NCBI RefSeq assembly: GCF_024323335.1
Contig: NC_066585.1
Coordinates: forward strand, 340,381,346-340,445,345
Direction: 5' to 3'
From: Lathyrus oleraceus
Taxonomy: Eukaryota > Streptophyta > Magnoliopsida > Fabales > Fabaceae
DNA: 64,000 bases
Shown here: positions 1 to 11,232 of the stretch, piece by piece
Position numbering within the stretch: position 1 is the stretch's first letter
Layout of the letters: each line of letters starts with the position of its first letter
Program-made: the position numbers and the translations under genes
The notes under the pieces: model-generated
What the model was told of the DNA's origin: nothing
Databases searched by the model: none
What the model saw: only the letters and a program-made list of their open reading frames with translations

Positions 1-3000
1 TCGTAATTGGACTTATGTAGAAGTCACAACTATCTGAGGTCGGTCAATAATAATGTAGGCAACAACACAAGTTAGAAGTCTTGATTAGTGAATCAAGTTC
101 CAACAACTTGCCATGCCAAAAAGGAAAAGAGAAATGATATTGTATTGGTTTAAGCCTTTTGCATGATTTAGAAAACAATCTATCCTTAATGCACAGCCAT
201 TCACTTAATCAATTGATCAAGATGAATTAGATTTGAATCAAGGAAGATTAAGTCTCCCTAATCAATGCTAACTTATCAACCTTCAACTCATTGATCAAAA
301 AGAAAATAAGAAGAGGAAAAAGGAGATGGAGAATGGATAATGAAAATGGAAAGATCAAAATGCATAAAGTGAAATAAGATGTACCAATCCAAATGTATTG
401 ACCAAATGACATTGAAAGTCAAAGTCAAACAATGATAAATCAAAAATGAAATGAAGATTGGAAATCAAACAATAAGCAAAATATTTTTTGGCTTTTTTAA
501 TATTAAAAATAAACTTGAATTAAAATAAAAGAAAGGTCAAACTTCAAAATCACTTCAAATCAACCTTGAAAGGTCCAAGTAATTTATCCCAAGTTCAACA
601 AGGTCAAACAAAGTTTGACAAAAAATTTCAACATTTTTAAAAGTCAGAAACTATTTTTAATCAATTAAAAATGAATAAAAATAACCTAATTGAACTGAAA
701 TCTCAAATCAATTTAAAAATTGATGAGAATATTTTTCATAGATCCATCATCATTCAAATAGGTTAGGAAGATATTTTTGTATTTTTTGAATATCAAAAAC
801 TATTTAAAATAAATTAAAAACAACCAGAAAAGAGAAAATTCATAAAAAAATATCAAATGATGAAATAAAAAATATTAAAAATCAGAAATAGAAACTAGAA
901 TTTATTTGAAGACTAATGCAATTGGTCCCAGAATTTTTGGATTAAAAATGAGGAAGATATTGATTTTTGAAATAAAAGGGAATAAACAAAATAAAATCAG
1001 AAATTGAAATAATATGAAAAATCAGGGATCGTTGGATGTGTTTCATTAATTGACGTGGCACATCAAATGGTACAGAGGCGCGCGCTCACCATGAGTCCAG
1101 GTCAATGCGTAACACACAACATTGAAATAAGTCATAACAATCAAAGGTTAAGATCAAATCTGGAAAATGAATCCAAGGGTCCACAATGCATCTGGCAATG
1201 GGACGGCCACCGGAGCCACCTTCTTCTCCGGTGAGCTTGGATTTTCCGGCCAAAATTGCAGACAACTAAATCTCCACCAAAATGCACGATCTATACATCT
1301 TTGGAAAGTTGGGATGATGTACATCATCCCTGTGCCACTCAATTCCACTCTAGATCTCTATATTGAGAGAAATCAGAGATGGAAGTTCTGTGGTGTTCAT
1401 CATGAACTCAATGGATTTCAAAAATTAAATGCACAATCATGATGCCTCTATTGAGAGGACTTCAGCCAACACAAGATCCAAGCAAATATGTCAATATATT
1501 ATGATTTTCGAGGAAAAAACCAGTTGCATAACAACCTTGATTTCTGGAGGCTTGAGCTCAATTCCTTGCTTGCTTTGCCAAAACAGAAGATCAATGAACT
1601 AAATGATGAAGGTTTAGAAGCTTTAGATCCAAAGATTCAACCAAATGTAGTTGAATTTTGGATCTGAAAAATTTAGAGAAAAATGAACTAGTTTCTTTGG
1701 TAAAAGGTTGGGTTTTGATTTCTGCAGCAATTCAGGTTGAATCGGGTGTGTATTTTGAATGGAATAGGGTCTCTATTTATAGAGGGAATGACAAGGAGAA
1801 GGTGATGCAATCCGTGTGCATGGAATTGGACATCCATTGCATGGGCTTGCATGATCATGCACAAGGCCCAAAAACAAAGCCAAATGACATCTGAACTCAT
1901 ACCAAAGTGAAATGGGCGTGTAATTTGAAAGGCAAAGGCTTGCGTAATGAATTCTCACATGTTATGCATAATTGAACTAAAAACTTCTCCTCTTCGAAAC
2001 TAACACTTACCAAATCCAAACATGATCATGTGAGTAATGGTTGGAAAGGTTTTGATGTAAGCAACAATTGTTATGTTGGGCGAAAATCCATTTGGGATGT
2101 GGAAATTGGTGAAATTTGAGTTTAAAGTGCAAGGTGTATGACATGTCAAAGCAAGGTTTCTAAATTTGGCCAATGTTCAAGCCCTTCTGTTTTGATGATT
2201 CAAGCCTAAAATGAAAAAACCTCAACATCAAAGTTGTAAATCTTTTCAAGACAATCAAAATGGACTTAAATTTGGCATCATTTGGATTTTTGATGAAAGA
2301 GTTATGGGCACTTGAAGTTGGACTTTTTTGCCTTTCAATGCATTTGGTCCAAAAGGACCTATAATGTCTTGCATTATCACATGTATTTCCTTTGCGATTT
2401 TGAAATTTTGTTCAACATAACATTTTAAGTAGACATCTTAAGATTTCCAATGCATTTGATCCCACCTAAAAATCATAAAAAATGAATGAGTTATGTCCTT
2501 GGGAAGTTGACCCAAAATTAGGGTTTCAGTCAAAATGACCTATAATGTATTTGAATGGGAGATGGCCTTCCAAGCTTCAAATCAATTTTTGATGAACATG
2601 AAAGTTGTTCATATTGTCCTTAGGAACAGTTTTGATTTTGGAACCATCTCCATTTGACCAACACATAAAAAGTTAGGTCTCAGTGTATTTCAAAATAGTT
2701 AGATGAATTGACTGATCAACTTCTCAAGTCCATGACTCATATCTTGATGAATTGATGATTGAGGACACTCAAATAAGTTCAAATATGTATGAAATGATGA
2801 ATTAAAGAACTTCCCTTGATTGTATTTAACCATGAGCTGAGGTTGCTTCAAGAGCAAGGCATTGTGGTGCACAGATGAATCAGGGTTTCTCTGGGGAATC
2901 AACCTCAAACCCTTTGACTTGCTTTGATCAAAAATGATGAATTGAGATGCTAGGGAGTCATATTTGATGGATGAGAGCTTTGGGAACCATTACCATGCTT

Positions 3001-3296
3001 GCTATCATATCCTCTTGACCTTACCATTGCATAAGGGATCTCCTTGAAGCTCTTGACCTTGTGATTGCTCAGGATACAAACAAAAGATGTTAGTGACATA
3101 TTTTTGTGCTTTTGGTTAGTAAAAAAAATAAGAAAAGCAATGATATACAATTCAAGTATGCTTGGGGATCTTAAACCACTCTTAAGAAGTCCCACCCAAA
3201 GGCAAAGGGAACCAAGATGCTAAGGATCCTTGAGGCAATTCAAATGCAATGTTATGATGCCATGAGGGATCTTAGGGACAAAATTAGGGTCTTACA
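1..3296 (-). mobile_element. Ogre/Tat-type LTR, minus strand, truncated by window edge
   Basis: Read on the minus strand, the segment starts at 3296 with TGTAAGACCCTAATTTTG, the same type of LTR start as at 13912 (TGTCATACCC) and 37274 (TGTAACACC). The far left end (about 1-60) is the reverse complement of about 16575-16625, so this is a relative of the 13912-18350 LTR in opposite orientation, with the rest lying outside the window. The DNA is AT-rich and has only short chance ORFs. The inner end abuts Athila-type sequence (gctccctgttaac) that also occurs uninterrupted at 11757, which suggests that this LTR is the 5' end of an element inserted into the Athila terminal region. Lineage is inferred from the LTR ends and length, since no coding region is attached. 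Confidence 0.7.
1774..1781 (-). promoter_or_regulatory. Putative TATA box of the minus-strand LTR
   Basis: The minus strand reads CTATAAATAGAG here, a canonical plant TATA box about 1.5 kb inside the LTR. This position suits a Pol II promoter in a long Ogre-type LTR. The related plus-strand LTR has TATAAATA at 15006. Confidence 0.5.
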
Positions 3297-3326
3297 GCTC
3301 CCTGTTAACTTTTTCATTCATGCTTT

Positions 3327-3520
3327 GCTGACACGGGCACCCGTGTCAGCCCCTTGTTATCTGCTTTCTTGCTTTCCCACTTCTGCACAAGCTAACACGG
3401 GTCGTGTCAGCTGACACGGGCATCCGTGTCAGCCCCCTATTTTTGCCTTCAAGTTTTCCACCTTCTGCATAAGCTGACACGGGCCGTGTTAGCTGACACA
3501 GGCACCTGTGTCAGGCACCT
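3327..3520. repeat. Cluster of TGACACGG palindromes (left)
   Basis: Several copies of the imperfect palindrome CTGACACGGG-n-CCGTGTCAG, with arms of about 9-10 bp around a short centre, lie within 200 bp. The same motif family recurs at 6523-6690 and 11716-11969. It is GC- and CpG-rich in an otherwise AT-rich setting. Confidence 0.75.
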
Positions 3521-3534
3521 ATTTTGCGCATATT

Positions 3535-3629
3535 TCGCTTTGCACACCATTTTTTACTCCCGTTCTTCCCTTACGCATCTTTCGGGCTTATCGCTTTGCA
3601 CACCATTTTTTACTCCCGTTTTTCCCTTA
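3535..3629. repeat. 56-bp tandem duplication
   Basis: The string starting tcgctttgcacaccattttt occurs at 3535 and again at 3591, a period of 56 bp. The right Athila terminal copy (about 11990-12048) has only one unit, so the duplication is specific to this copy. Confidence 0.8.
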
Positions 3630-4700
3630 TCTTCCTCCTTCCCGATTAAGCTTCTAGTTCACCCATTCAAACCTTCCACCGCATTACCATATCAGAGTGT
3701 TTCTTCACCTGCAAACTTCTTCACACCACTCACCAAATCTCTCGGGGTTAAAGTGTTTAGCACTCATAATATCAAGGTATGCAATATCAACTCTTAATTT
3801 TTGAATAAATTCTACATTCACTACACAAACAAAATTCACACACTTTTAGAGGTCTTTCGGGTTGTAACTGGGCTTAGGTACGGTGGGGATAGACAAGGAA
3901 ATGGATGACGAAGGTTTAAAACTCGGCGTTCATGTTGTTGCTTTTCTTTGTGCACAAATTATTTCATGGGGTGTTGTCCAACTTGACTCTTCTTTTTTTC
4001 ACTTAATTTTTTCTTTCTTTCTTTGAGTATCTCATTATGGTATGAGTCTTTGACTTAGGCAAGTGCTTTTATCTCATCTCCATTTTTCATTTCTTTTCTC
4101 TTTTTTCTTTTCGGTAGAAGTATGTGTTTTCACAAATTTTTCTTTTGTTGCACTTGCCCTTTTTCAATTTTTCTAAGGATCACCACCCAAACTTATCTTT
4201 TTGCACGAATTTGGAACTACAACAGTCATGCCAAGCGAATGTAGGAAGTGTTTGGCTTATGGTTAACATAATGGTTTTCACAAACAAGGGGGAACATGCT
4301 CAACGGGGTTAGCAATGGATAAATACAACATTACGGATGGCTAGAAAGGCTAAAGGGCGAAAATAAACAGCGTGCCTCAGTGTGCGTCTTTGTGTTGTGC
4401 TGTATCAGTAGAACTTATGCAAAATCAGAGTGATAAAGTCATACTTGAATGCACTCTTTTGTGTTTGGTTTTGTTGAACTCTCGCCATGTTGGATAAGCT
4501 TGCAGGCTCCAAACCACTCTTCATGTCAAGCAGCTTCTTTTTCAACTTGGGTCTACCATCCCCTATTTCGGTCTAGAGTCGCCAAGTTGCGTCCAACATT
4601 TTCTTTCTCAACTGTATCAACTTCCAGGTTGCCTTGGGAGCAAATTCGGGGTTGCATCTTTCCCTCACTGGCCACTAGTCCATCATTTATCCAGTAGAAT

Positions 4701-5054
4701 CCACTTTTCTCTGTAACACATGGAAATAAAATAAACACACAAAAACAAAACAAAGTAACAAAACAAACAAACACAACTTAAACAAAATACAAAACAATAA
4801 CCCCCCCCCCCCCCACACACACACACACACACACTTGAACCAAACATTGTCCGCAATGTTCATTGTCAAGATAAGAGGGGTACTCACAGTGTCTACTGAG
4901 GAGGTGGAGGAGGATACGAATAATGCAACATCATGCATTGTATCATCGCATTCATTTCATCCAAATCTGTCCCTTAGCGGCGTTGTTCAACTCCGAACCT
5001 TATGAGCTCCTCACCTTGCTTAGATTACTCCGTGCGAAGGTGACCGATCTTATT
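4701..5054. other. Non-coding 3' region of the Athila element with microsatellite
   Basis: This stretch lies between the env-like ORF and the terminal region. It holds a run of 14 C at 4801-4814 followed by ten AC repeats at 4815-4834. I see no gene. Confidence 0.6.
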
Positions 5055-6183
5055 TTAAATCCAACCCCATTGGTCTTGTGGCATGGAATAGGACCCTGAA
5101 GCTTGGGTCGCTCCTTGTGGTTGTTGGTTAAACTGCTCCTCAGTGCTAGGTGCACCCTCCATTTTCTCATCTGCAGGAAATGAATCAAGAAAATCTTCGT
5201 CCCCCCTCATCCAGGTCGGGACACTCATAAAGCCAGTTGGCTTTATTAGTAATACTAATAAAATCATAAGCGGGTAAAGCAAGAATATGAACCTTTTGGA
5301 AGACAAGAGAATATTGATCTTGCTTTACCTCAATCATGCCTTGTTGAATCAACACGGCCATGTCCAGTTTATTCTTACCTGGCACCTGTGGAAATTCAGC
5401 AAGCGCAGAACCAAACTCAAAATGGTCGGAAATCTGGGTGATCATTCCGCCAACCGAAATGTCTCCTGAAGTAGCGCGACCAACTCTGCCTAGGTAGTCA
5501 GCTGCAAATGCTACTACATTGATAGGTGTTTGTGCTGCCATACTATACAAAAAGAAAAGCTCCCTTTGGGTGGCGACACCGGTGCTATCACCGCGGCCGT
5601 ACATGGTGTACGCCAAAGCCTTCTGAGCGTACCTGAAACAAGGGTTATGGATACCCGATGCTTTTGCCCCCTTGGACATATATTTAGCATTACCTGTTAT
5701 AGCTGTCCAGAATTCAGTCGGAACAAAAGTATCGGGCACCGTTCTAGGGCCTATTATTGGGAGTTTTAGGATACTCCCCAATTCATCCACAGACAAATCC
5801 AGATTAGTATTAAACAAACGAAAATGTAAAATACTGTGGTACTCTTTATTAGTTCCATTCCACCAATTTTTCAATTTAAATTCAATGGAAATTAAAAATT
5901 CAAGAGTAATATACGTAAAAGTTGGCGCTTCTAACTGCATGAATTCCAACATATCTAAGTTATGGAACATTCGGTGGATTTCAGCCTGTAATCCTAATTC
6001 CTGCAAAGTGTTATCACACATGTATCTAGTGGGTGTCAATTTTCTTTTAAGGTGAGCAGTATATCTTTTTTGGTGCTCTAAGTATTCAAACAAAATATTG
6101 TGCTCATTCAGAGTCCTTCTTTCCCTTTGACGTGGCTGGGATGATTCCGCCACGTTCGTGCTTCTGTCTACTTGGCGAGACAT
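5055..6183 (-). pseudogene. Athila env-like / ATHILA ORF-1 family protein, frameshifted near the C terminus
   Basis: A minus-strand ORF of about 330 codons starts best at the ATG at 6183 (MSRQVDRS); the same frame stays open further upstream to 6213, but that part reads as leader. The central part (ELGLQAEIHRMFHNL, then LEFLISIEF, FRLFNTNLDLSVDELGSIL) resembles the ATHILA ORF-1 family, the extra ORF downstream of pol in Athila/Calypso/Cyclops-type elements that is often called env-like. Its function is unknown. A run of six C on the plus strand at 5201-5206 shifts the frame, so the main frame stops at 5185, while coding-like sequence (acidic, then Gln-rich) goes on in the next frame to 5055. 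Its position after pol on the same strand fits the Athila gene order. I see no clear signal peptide or membrane span. Confidence 0.75.
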
Positions 6184-6205
6184 GCTCTTACCTGCACACA
6201 CAAAA
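6184..6205 (-). promoter_or_regulatory. Possible splice acceptor before the env-like ORF
   Basis: On the minus strand a T-rich tract ending in TGTGTGCAG is followed directly by GTAAGAGC and then the ATG at 6183. A CAG acceptor just upstream of the start would suit expression of the env-like ORF from a spliced RNA, as proposed for env-like ORFs of Athila-type elements. The adjacent GTAAG also looks like a donor. This is sequence resemblance only. Confidence 0.3.
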
Positions 6206-6522
6206 AACAACAACTTGAAATTGAAAATAAAGATTAGGGAAAAATACCACCGTAAGAAGGTAGAGGATGGCGAATGGAGAAGCTTTTGTGAAGGTGGTTG
6301 GAACTTTGATGGAGTTTTGAGGGAAAAGGTTGAAGCTTTTTTGTGAAGCTTAAATGGAGGCTCTTAGGTTTTCTTGAGAGGAAGAGAGATAAGGTGAGCG
6401 AATAGGTAAGAAAAAGGGTTTATGAGGTGTTAATTAGTTATAAAAGATAATTAGTGGGTGTAATTGGAGGTGGCCCCATGTCAAAACGGTAAAAAAAAAT
6501 TCAAAATTTTGAAAACGCGCTT

Positions 6523-6690
6523 GCTGACACGGCCTTGTCAGCTGACACGGGCGATCGTGTCAGCTGACACGGGCGATCGTGTCAGCGCTCTTCCCCTTTT
6601 TTTTCTTTAAAATTTGCTTCAGTAGGGGCTGACACGGGCGACTGTGTCAGACCCCTGAATTTTTTTTTCTTCTCCACTCTCTTCCTGAAA
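6523..6690. repeat. Cluster of TGACACGG palindromes (middle)
   Basis: GCTGACACGGGCGATCGTGT occurs twice back to back at 6541-6586, followed by further variants at about 6628-6650 and 6688. The centre GCGATCGT is itself palindromic. This is the same motif family as in both terminal regions, although this cluster lies between pol and the env-like ORF. Confidence 0.75.
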
Positions 6691-6876
6691 CGGGCCGTGT
6701 CAGGTCCCTGTTTTCCTTTTTCTTTCATTTTTCGATTCAAGCTTCGTAACCGGGCTTCTGCTTCCGATTTTCCACAGACTTTTTGCACATGAACTTTTGG
6801 ATCATCTAGCAAACATTGTTCAAACCTACAAGTCAATAATACACAACAAAACAAAGAAAATAATTAGACACAAAAG

Positions 6877-6894
6877 CGTGGGTTGCCTCCCACG
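6877..6894. repeat. Athila post-pol hairpin CGTGGG-ttgcct-CCCACG
   Basis: Six-base perfect arms with a six-base loop; read on the minus strand it is CGTGGGAGGCAACCCACG. I recall a 'GTGGGAGGCAACCCA' string just after pol in other Athila-type elements. The visible stem is certain; the family conservation is from memory. Confidence 0.6.
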
Positions 6895-6926
6895 TAGCGC
6901 TTCGTTTAACATCGCCTGGCTCGAAG

Positions 6927-6957
6927 GTTGTTCATCTTATCAGACAAGATGAACAAC
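6927..6957. repeat. Perfect 12-bp inverted repeat at the end of pol
   Basis: GTTGTTCATCTT at 6927-6938 and AAGATGAACAAC at 6946-6957 are exact reverse complements with a 7-base loop. The stem overlaps the stop region of the pol C terminus (6940). Confidence 0.8.
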
Positions 6958-7155
6958 ATCAATTTGACCAACTTCTTGCTCCACATTGTAAGGTTTTAAC
7001 CTTTGGCCATTCACTTTAAAAATGTCCCCATTGGATTGTTTTTTTATTTCAATTGCTCCATGGGGATATACCTTGTGTACCATAAATGGTCCGGACCCTT
7101 TTGATCTCAGCTTTCCCGAGAACAACTTCATCCTCAAATTAAACAATAACACCAT
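6940..7155 (-). pseudogene. C-terminal integrase tail of Athila pol, out of frame with pol
   Basis: A minus-strand ORF whose sequence (KLRSKGSGPFMVHKVYPHGAIEIK...FKVNGQRLKPY, written here with a gap) is the SH3-like C-terminal tail typical of Ty3-gypsy integrases. It is in a different frame from the main pol ORF: the 7155 and 9665 starts differ by a number not divisible by 3. The pol frame runs through out-of-register sequence from about 7250 to its stop at 7134, so at least one frameshift separates the tail from the catalytic part. Confidence 0.8.
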
Positions 7156-9671
7156 TTGTCCTTCCCAAAATTCCTTTTTTTGGATCCTTCTATCATGCCA
7201 TTTTTTTGTTTGATCTTCGTAAATTTTGGCATTTTCATATGCTCGGTTCCTAAATTTTCTAACTCATGGAGGTGAAGAATTCGGGACTCTCCCGCTTTCG
7301 AAAGATCCAAATTAAGAAATTTTGAAGCCCACAAAGCTTTGTGTTCAAGTTCTAAGGGTAAGTGACAGGCCTTACCATATACCAATTGATAAGGAGACCT
7401 ACCAATTGGTGTTTTGAAAGCAGTTCGGTATGCCCAAAGTGCATCATCAAGCTTACTTGCCCAATCTTTGCGAGATGAGTTAACCGTCTTCTCAAGAATT
7501 TGTTTCAGTTGCCTATTCGACACTTCAACTTGACCACTTGTTTGCAGATGGTACAGATTGGATATACGATGTTTTACATTATACTTCAAGAGTAGCTTCT
7601 CCATTAGGTGATTTAAGAAATGAGTTCCCTCATCACTTATTAGAGCTCTTGGCACTCCAAACCTGAAAAATATGTTCTCCTTTAGAAACTTGACTACCAC
7701 TTTTGCATCATTCGTTGGTAGAGCATTTGCTTCTACCCACTTGGATACATAATCCACTGCCACCAAAATATAGTTCTTTCCAAATGAAGGTGGAAATGGT
7801 CCCATAAAGTTGATAGCCCAAACATTAAAGAGTTCAACTTCCAACATGGGGTTCTGAGGCATCTGATTTCTTTTCGAGATGTTACCCATCCTTTGACATT
7901 TATCGCACTCTTTGATTAATTGCCGAGCATCTTTGAAAAGTGTAGGCCAGTATAACCCTGACTGGAAGACTTTGGCTGCGGTTCTATCACCACTAAAGTG
8001 TCCCCCATAGTCAGAGTCATGGCATGCTTTTAGGATATCTCTCTGTTCTTCTTCGGGAACACATATTCTAACCAACCCGTCTACTCCTTTCTTGTACAAG
8101 AATGGGTCATCCCACAAGTAAAAACTGCAATCATGCACAAACTTTTTCTTTTTGTTAGAGTCAAATTCGCTAGGGATCACCCCACCTACTAGATAGTTCG
8201 TGTAGTGTGCGAACCATGGCATTCCAATAACAGCAAGGATGTGTTCGTCAACAAACTCATCCTTTATTGGACGCTTTTCCTCATTCTCCTCTATAGGGGA
8301 CATCCGAGAGAGTTGATCGACTACAGTATTTTGACACCCTCTCTTGTCATGAATTTCCACATCAAACTCTTGGAGGAGTAAGATCCATCTCAATAGCCTT
8401 GTCTTAGAGTTTTGCTTAGCAAATAAATACTTCAAAGCAGCATGGTCAGTATAAACAATGACTCTAGAACCCAACAGATATTGCCTGAATTTATCGAAGG
8501 CATAGACCACCGCTAGCAACTCCTTCTCGGTAGTCGCATAGTTCATCTGTGCATGGTTCAAAACATGACTAGCATAATATATTACATGCAACAGTTTATC
8601 TCTATGTTGCCCAAGAACTTCTCCCACTGCAATGTCACTCGCATCACACATGATCTCAAAAGGTAGAGACCAATCTGGGGCAATGACAATTGGTGTCGTC
8701 ACCAATTTATTTTTTATAGTTTCAAATGCAACGACACACTCTTTATCAAAAATAAAAGCATTGTCCTTAACCAAAAGGGTAGTTAAAGGTTTAGCTATCT
8801 TAGAAAAGTATCTTATAAACCTGCGGTAGAAACTCGCATGCCCCAAGAAACTTCTTATACCTTTTTCGTTTATTGGAGGGGGCAGTTTTGCTATTACCTC
8901 GATCTTGGCTTGGTCCACTTCTATTCCCTTATGGGAAATTTTGTGACCCAAGACTATGCCTTCTCCCACCATGAAGTCGCACTTCTCCCAGTTAAGAATC
9001 AAATTGGTCTGTTGGCATCTTTCTAAGACAAGGGAAAAGTTCGTCAAACAGTTATCAAAAGAGAAACCAAATACCGAGAAGTCGTCCATGAAGACCTTCA
9101 TATGCTTTTCAAGAATGTCAGCAAAAATGGAAGTCATGCATCTTTGAAGTGTGGCTGGCGCATTACATAACCCAAATGGCATTCTTCTGTAGGCAAAAAT
9201 ACCATAGGGGCATGTAAAAGCTGTCTTCTCTTGATCTTCTGGTGCAACCGCTATCTGATTATACCCAAAGTAGCCATCAAGGAAACAATAGTAGTCATGA
9301 CCAGCCAACCTTTCCAACATATGATCGATGAATGGTAAAGGAAAATGATCCTTTCTTGTCGCCAAGTTCAACCTTCTGTAATCGATGCAAACATGCCACC
9401 CCGTAACTGTCCTTGTAGGGAGCAACTCATTTTTCTCATTCTTTATCACGGTAGTCCCTTCTTTCTTTGGAACCACATGAACAGATCTTACCCACGAGCT
9501 ATCGAATATGGGATAAATTAACCCCGCATCTAATAGTTTAATAACCTCTTTCCTAACCACTTCCTTCATTGCGGGATTTAGTCTTCTTTGGGGTTGCACC
9601 ACTGGTTTGTGACCATCCTCCACGAGAATTTTATGCATACATACCGTAGGACTAATCCCCTTCAAGTATTA
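7134..9671 (-). pseudogene. Athila pol: reverse transcriptase, RNase H and integrase
   Basis: One open stretch of about 843 codons follows an in-frame TAA at 9669-9671. Counting from the codon at 9665: RT has FLDG near residue 128 and FMDDF at 192-196; RNase H has D341 (CDAS), E380, D407 (YTDH) and D450; the integrase zinc finger has H549, H556, C587 and C590; the integrase core has D678 (ISDEG) and E714 (GQVEVSN). The first catalytic Asp is replaced: codon 619 (plus 7809-7811) is AAC, Asn, in the INFMGPF motif where the family has Asp. RT and RNase H look intact; strand transfer should be dead. With the upstream stops and the downstream frameshift, the gene is a pseudogene. It is in the same frame as the protease and gag pieces, as expected for one gag-pol polyprotein. 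Confidence 0.93.
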
Positions 9672-9971
9672 TATTGACCATCCCATTTCACTTTTGTGCT
9701 TCTTCAGAAACTTGACGAGCTTGTCTTCTTGGGAATCTTCTAAATTAGAGCTTATAAAAGCCGGGCATCTCTTTTCAGAATCTAGAAAAACATACTTGAG
9801 ATTTTCAGGCAGTTGTTTCAGTTCAGCTACTTTCTTGGTCTTATCTTTCTTTTCCTCCAACTGAGGTTCCCTCAAGTTTTCCCACCGGAGTGATCGGGAT
9901 CCTTTAAAGGGTGGTTGTGTTTCCATCATAGCTAACACTTCCCTCTCCTTTTCATCAACTTCTTGATTGTC
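9672..9971 (-). pseudogene. Protease-RT linker of Athila gag-pol
   Basis: In frame with the flanking pieces and bounded by TAA stops at 9972-9974 and 9669-9671. It encodes a charged linker, then LPENLKYVFLDSEKRCPAFI, a block usual just before RT in Ty3-gypsy polyproteins, and runs to GWSI immediately before the second stop. Confidence 0.8.
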
Positions 9972-10484
9972 TTAAGAAATTGATAGACCTAGAACTCTCT
10001 CCAAGGGCAATTTTGGTTCACCTAAAGGATTTTCTTGCAGAACCACTTGATCAATCACCTCTATGTGTTGACTGGTGGCCACATCATCTTTGTATCTCAT
10101 GGTGTTTCGCACATCAATTTTTAACTCTTCATCGTAAACTTTTAGAGTCATGGTGCCTTCTTCTATATCTATCAAACATCTTCCTGTCTCCAAAAATGGT
10201 CTACCAAGAATGAGCGGTATCTCTTCATCTTCCGGAATTTCTAAGATGACAAAGTCCATCGGAAACACAAACTTATCAATCTTCACAAGAACATCTTCCA
10301 CTACTCCATAGGGTCTCTTCACAGAGTGGTCAGCAAATTGAAGTGTCATTCTGGTATCTTGCACTTTTCTGATCCCCAACCTCTTGTAAATGAATAACGG
10401 CATGAGACTCACACTTGCCCCCAAGTCTATAAGGGCCTTTTTGAAAGATCTATCCCCAATAGTGAAAGGTATAGTTACCGAGCC
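9972..10484 (-). pseudogene. Retropepsin-like aspartic protease domain of Athila gag-pol
   Basis: The active-site motif DLGAS is intact (minus 10427-10413), within KKALIDLGASVSLMP, followed by the flap-like region and PLILGRPFLETG, which is usual for plant Ty3-gypsy proteases. The domain is bounded upstream by an in-frame TGA (10485-10487) and downstream by an in-frame TAA (9972-9974). The TGA lies where CGA (Arg) is one C-to-T change away, which suggests decay by deamination (inference). Confidence 0.85.
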
Positions 10485-11232
10485 TCAATCTTTCTTCTTC
10501 ACCGGAATCTTCATACCCTGCAAAATTGCACTACAAGTTTCGGTTAGTACAATTGGGTCAGTATTGATGCTCCTCTTCTTTGAAATAATATCCTTCATAA
10601 ATTTGGCATAATAGGGCATTTGTTCAAGTGCCTCCAAGAACGGAATGTTAATCTCAAGCTTTTTGAACATCTCTAAGAATTTCTCGAAGTTCTTCCCATG
10701 TTGCGCTTTCTTCTTATTTCTTGTGGGGAAAGGGAGTTTGACAACCAGCTTTGGTTCACTAACTTTTTCTTTAACCACCAGTTTAGGCACCATCACCTCT
10801 TCACTCACAACCTCATTTTCTTTTATTTCCAACTCAACTTCAAGCAATTGGTCTTCTTCTTCGTCATGTTTCTTAGGGACTTCTTTCGATTTACCACTCC
10901 TTGTGGTTACAACACTCACATTATTATGCTCTCTTGGATTTGTAATTGTAGCACTAGGTAATGCACCCGGTGCTTGAGAACCCGCGAGTTGTTGAGCAAT
11001 CTGGCTCATTTGCATTTCCAGATTTTTTATCGAAGCACCCGTGTTTCTTAGATTACTTCTAGTCTCCTCTTGAAATTGGAAACTTTGAGCCGCCATTTTT
11101 TCAATGGCAATTTCCCAATCTGCTTTTCTTGGTACCTGTTGTTGAAATTGATGTTGGGGTTGTTGAAACTGCTGCTGGTATGGTTGTTATTGTTGTGGTC
11201 GATACTGTTGTTGTGGTTGGCTTTGATATACA
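10485..11232 (-). pseudogene. Athila gag fragment, 5' truncated
   Basis: The minus-strand frame starts within a Gln/Pro/Tyr-rich stretch (11150-11232), then MAAQSFQFQEETRSNLRN...LEMQMSQIAQQL, a coiled-coil-like segment found in Athila/Cyclops-type gag, then a charged tail (VTTRSGKSKEVPKK, EELE-rich) running to the TGA at 10485-10487. A further in-frame TAA sits at 11187-11189 within the Gln-rich tract, one change from CAA. The N-terminal gag core is missing: coding similarity ends near 11232 and unrelated DNA follows. All pieces from 11232 to 7134 share one frame, giving four in-frame stops. Confidence 0.85.

Larger units (their letters stand above)
3297..4700 (-). mobile_element. Athila-type terminal region (probable 3' LTR remnant)
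   Basis: Positions 3297-3596 closely match 11757-12048 in the same orientation, as expected for two LTRs of one element that flank the minus-strand Athila coding region. The left copy is cut at 3296 by the Ogre-type LTR. Beyond 3596 it continues for about 1.1 kb with no counterpart on the right, because the right copy is itself truncated. The inner LTR boundary and polypurine tract were not located, so the end at about 4700 is approximate. Confidence 0.55.
6206..6939. other. Pol-to-env spacer of the Athila element
   Basis: About 730 bp without a convincing gene. It contains a GC-rich palindrome cluster (6523-6690), the CGTGGG/CCCACG hairpin (6877-6894) and a perfect 12-bp stem (6927-6957). 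The 90-codon minus ORF at 6582-6854 overlaps the palindromes, is Lys/Glu-rich, and is most likely chance. Confidence 0.6.

Noticed and set aside
1154..1894. Short ORFs in the left LTR, including one overlapping a GC-rich patch
   Set aside because: Overlapping frames on both strands in LTR DNA and no recognisable domain.
4801..4834. C-run followed by AC repeats as a regulatory element
   Set aside because: An ordinary microsatellite with no supporting context.
6582..6854. 90-codon minus ORF in the pol-env spacer
   Set aside because: Low-complexity Lys/Glu content over palindromes and T-runs; no family resemblance.
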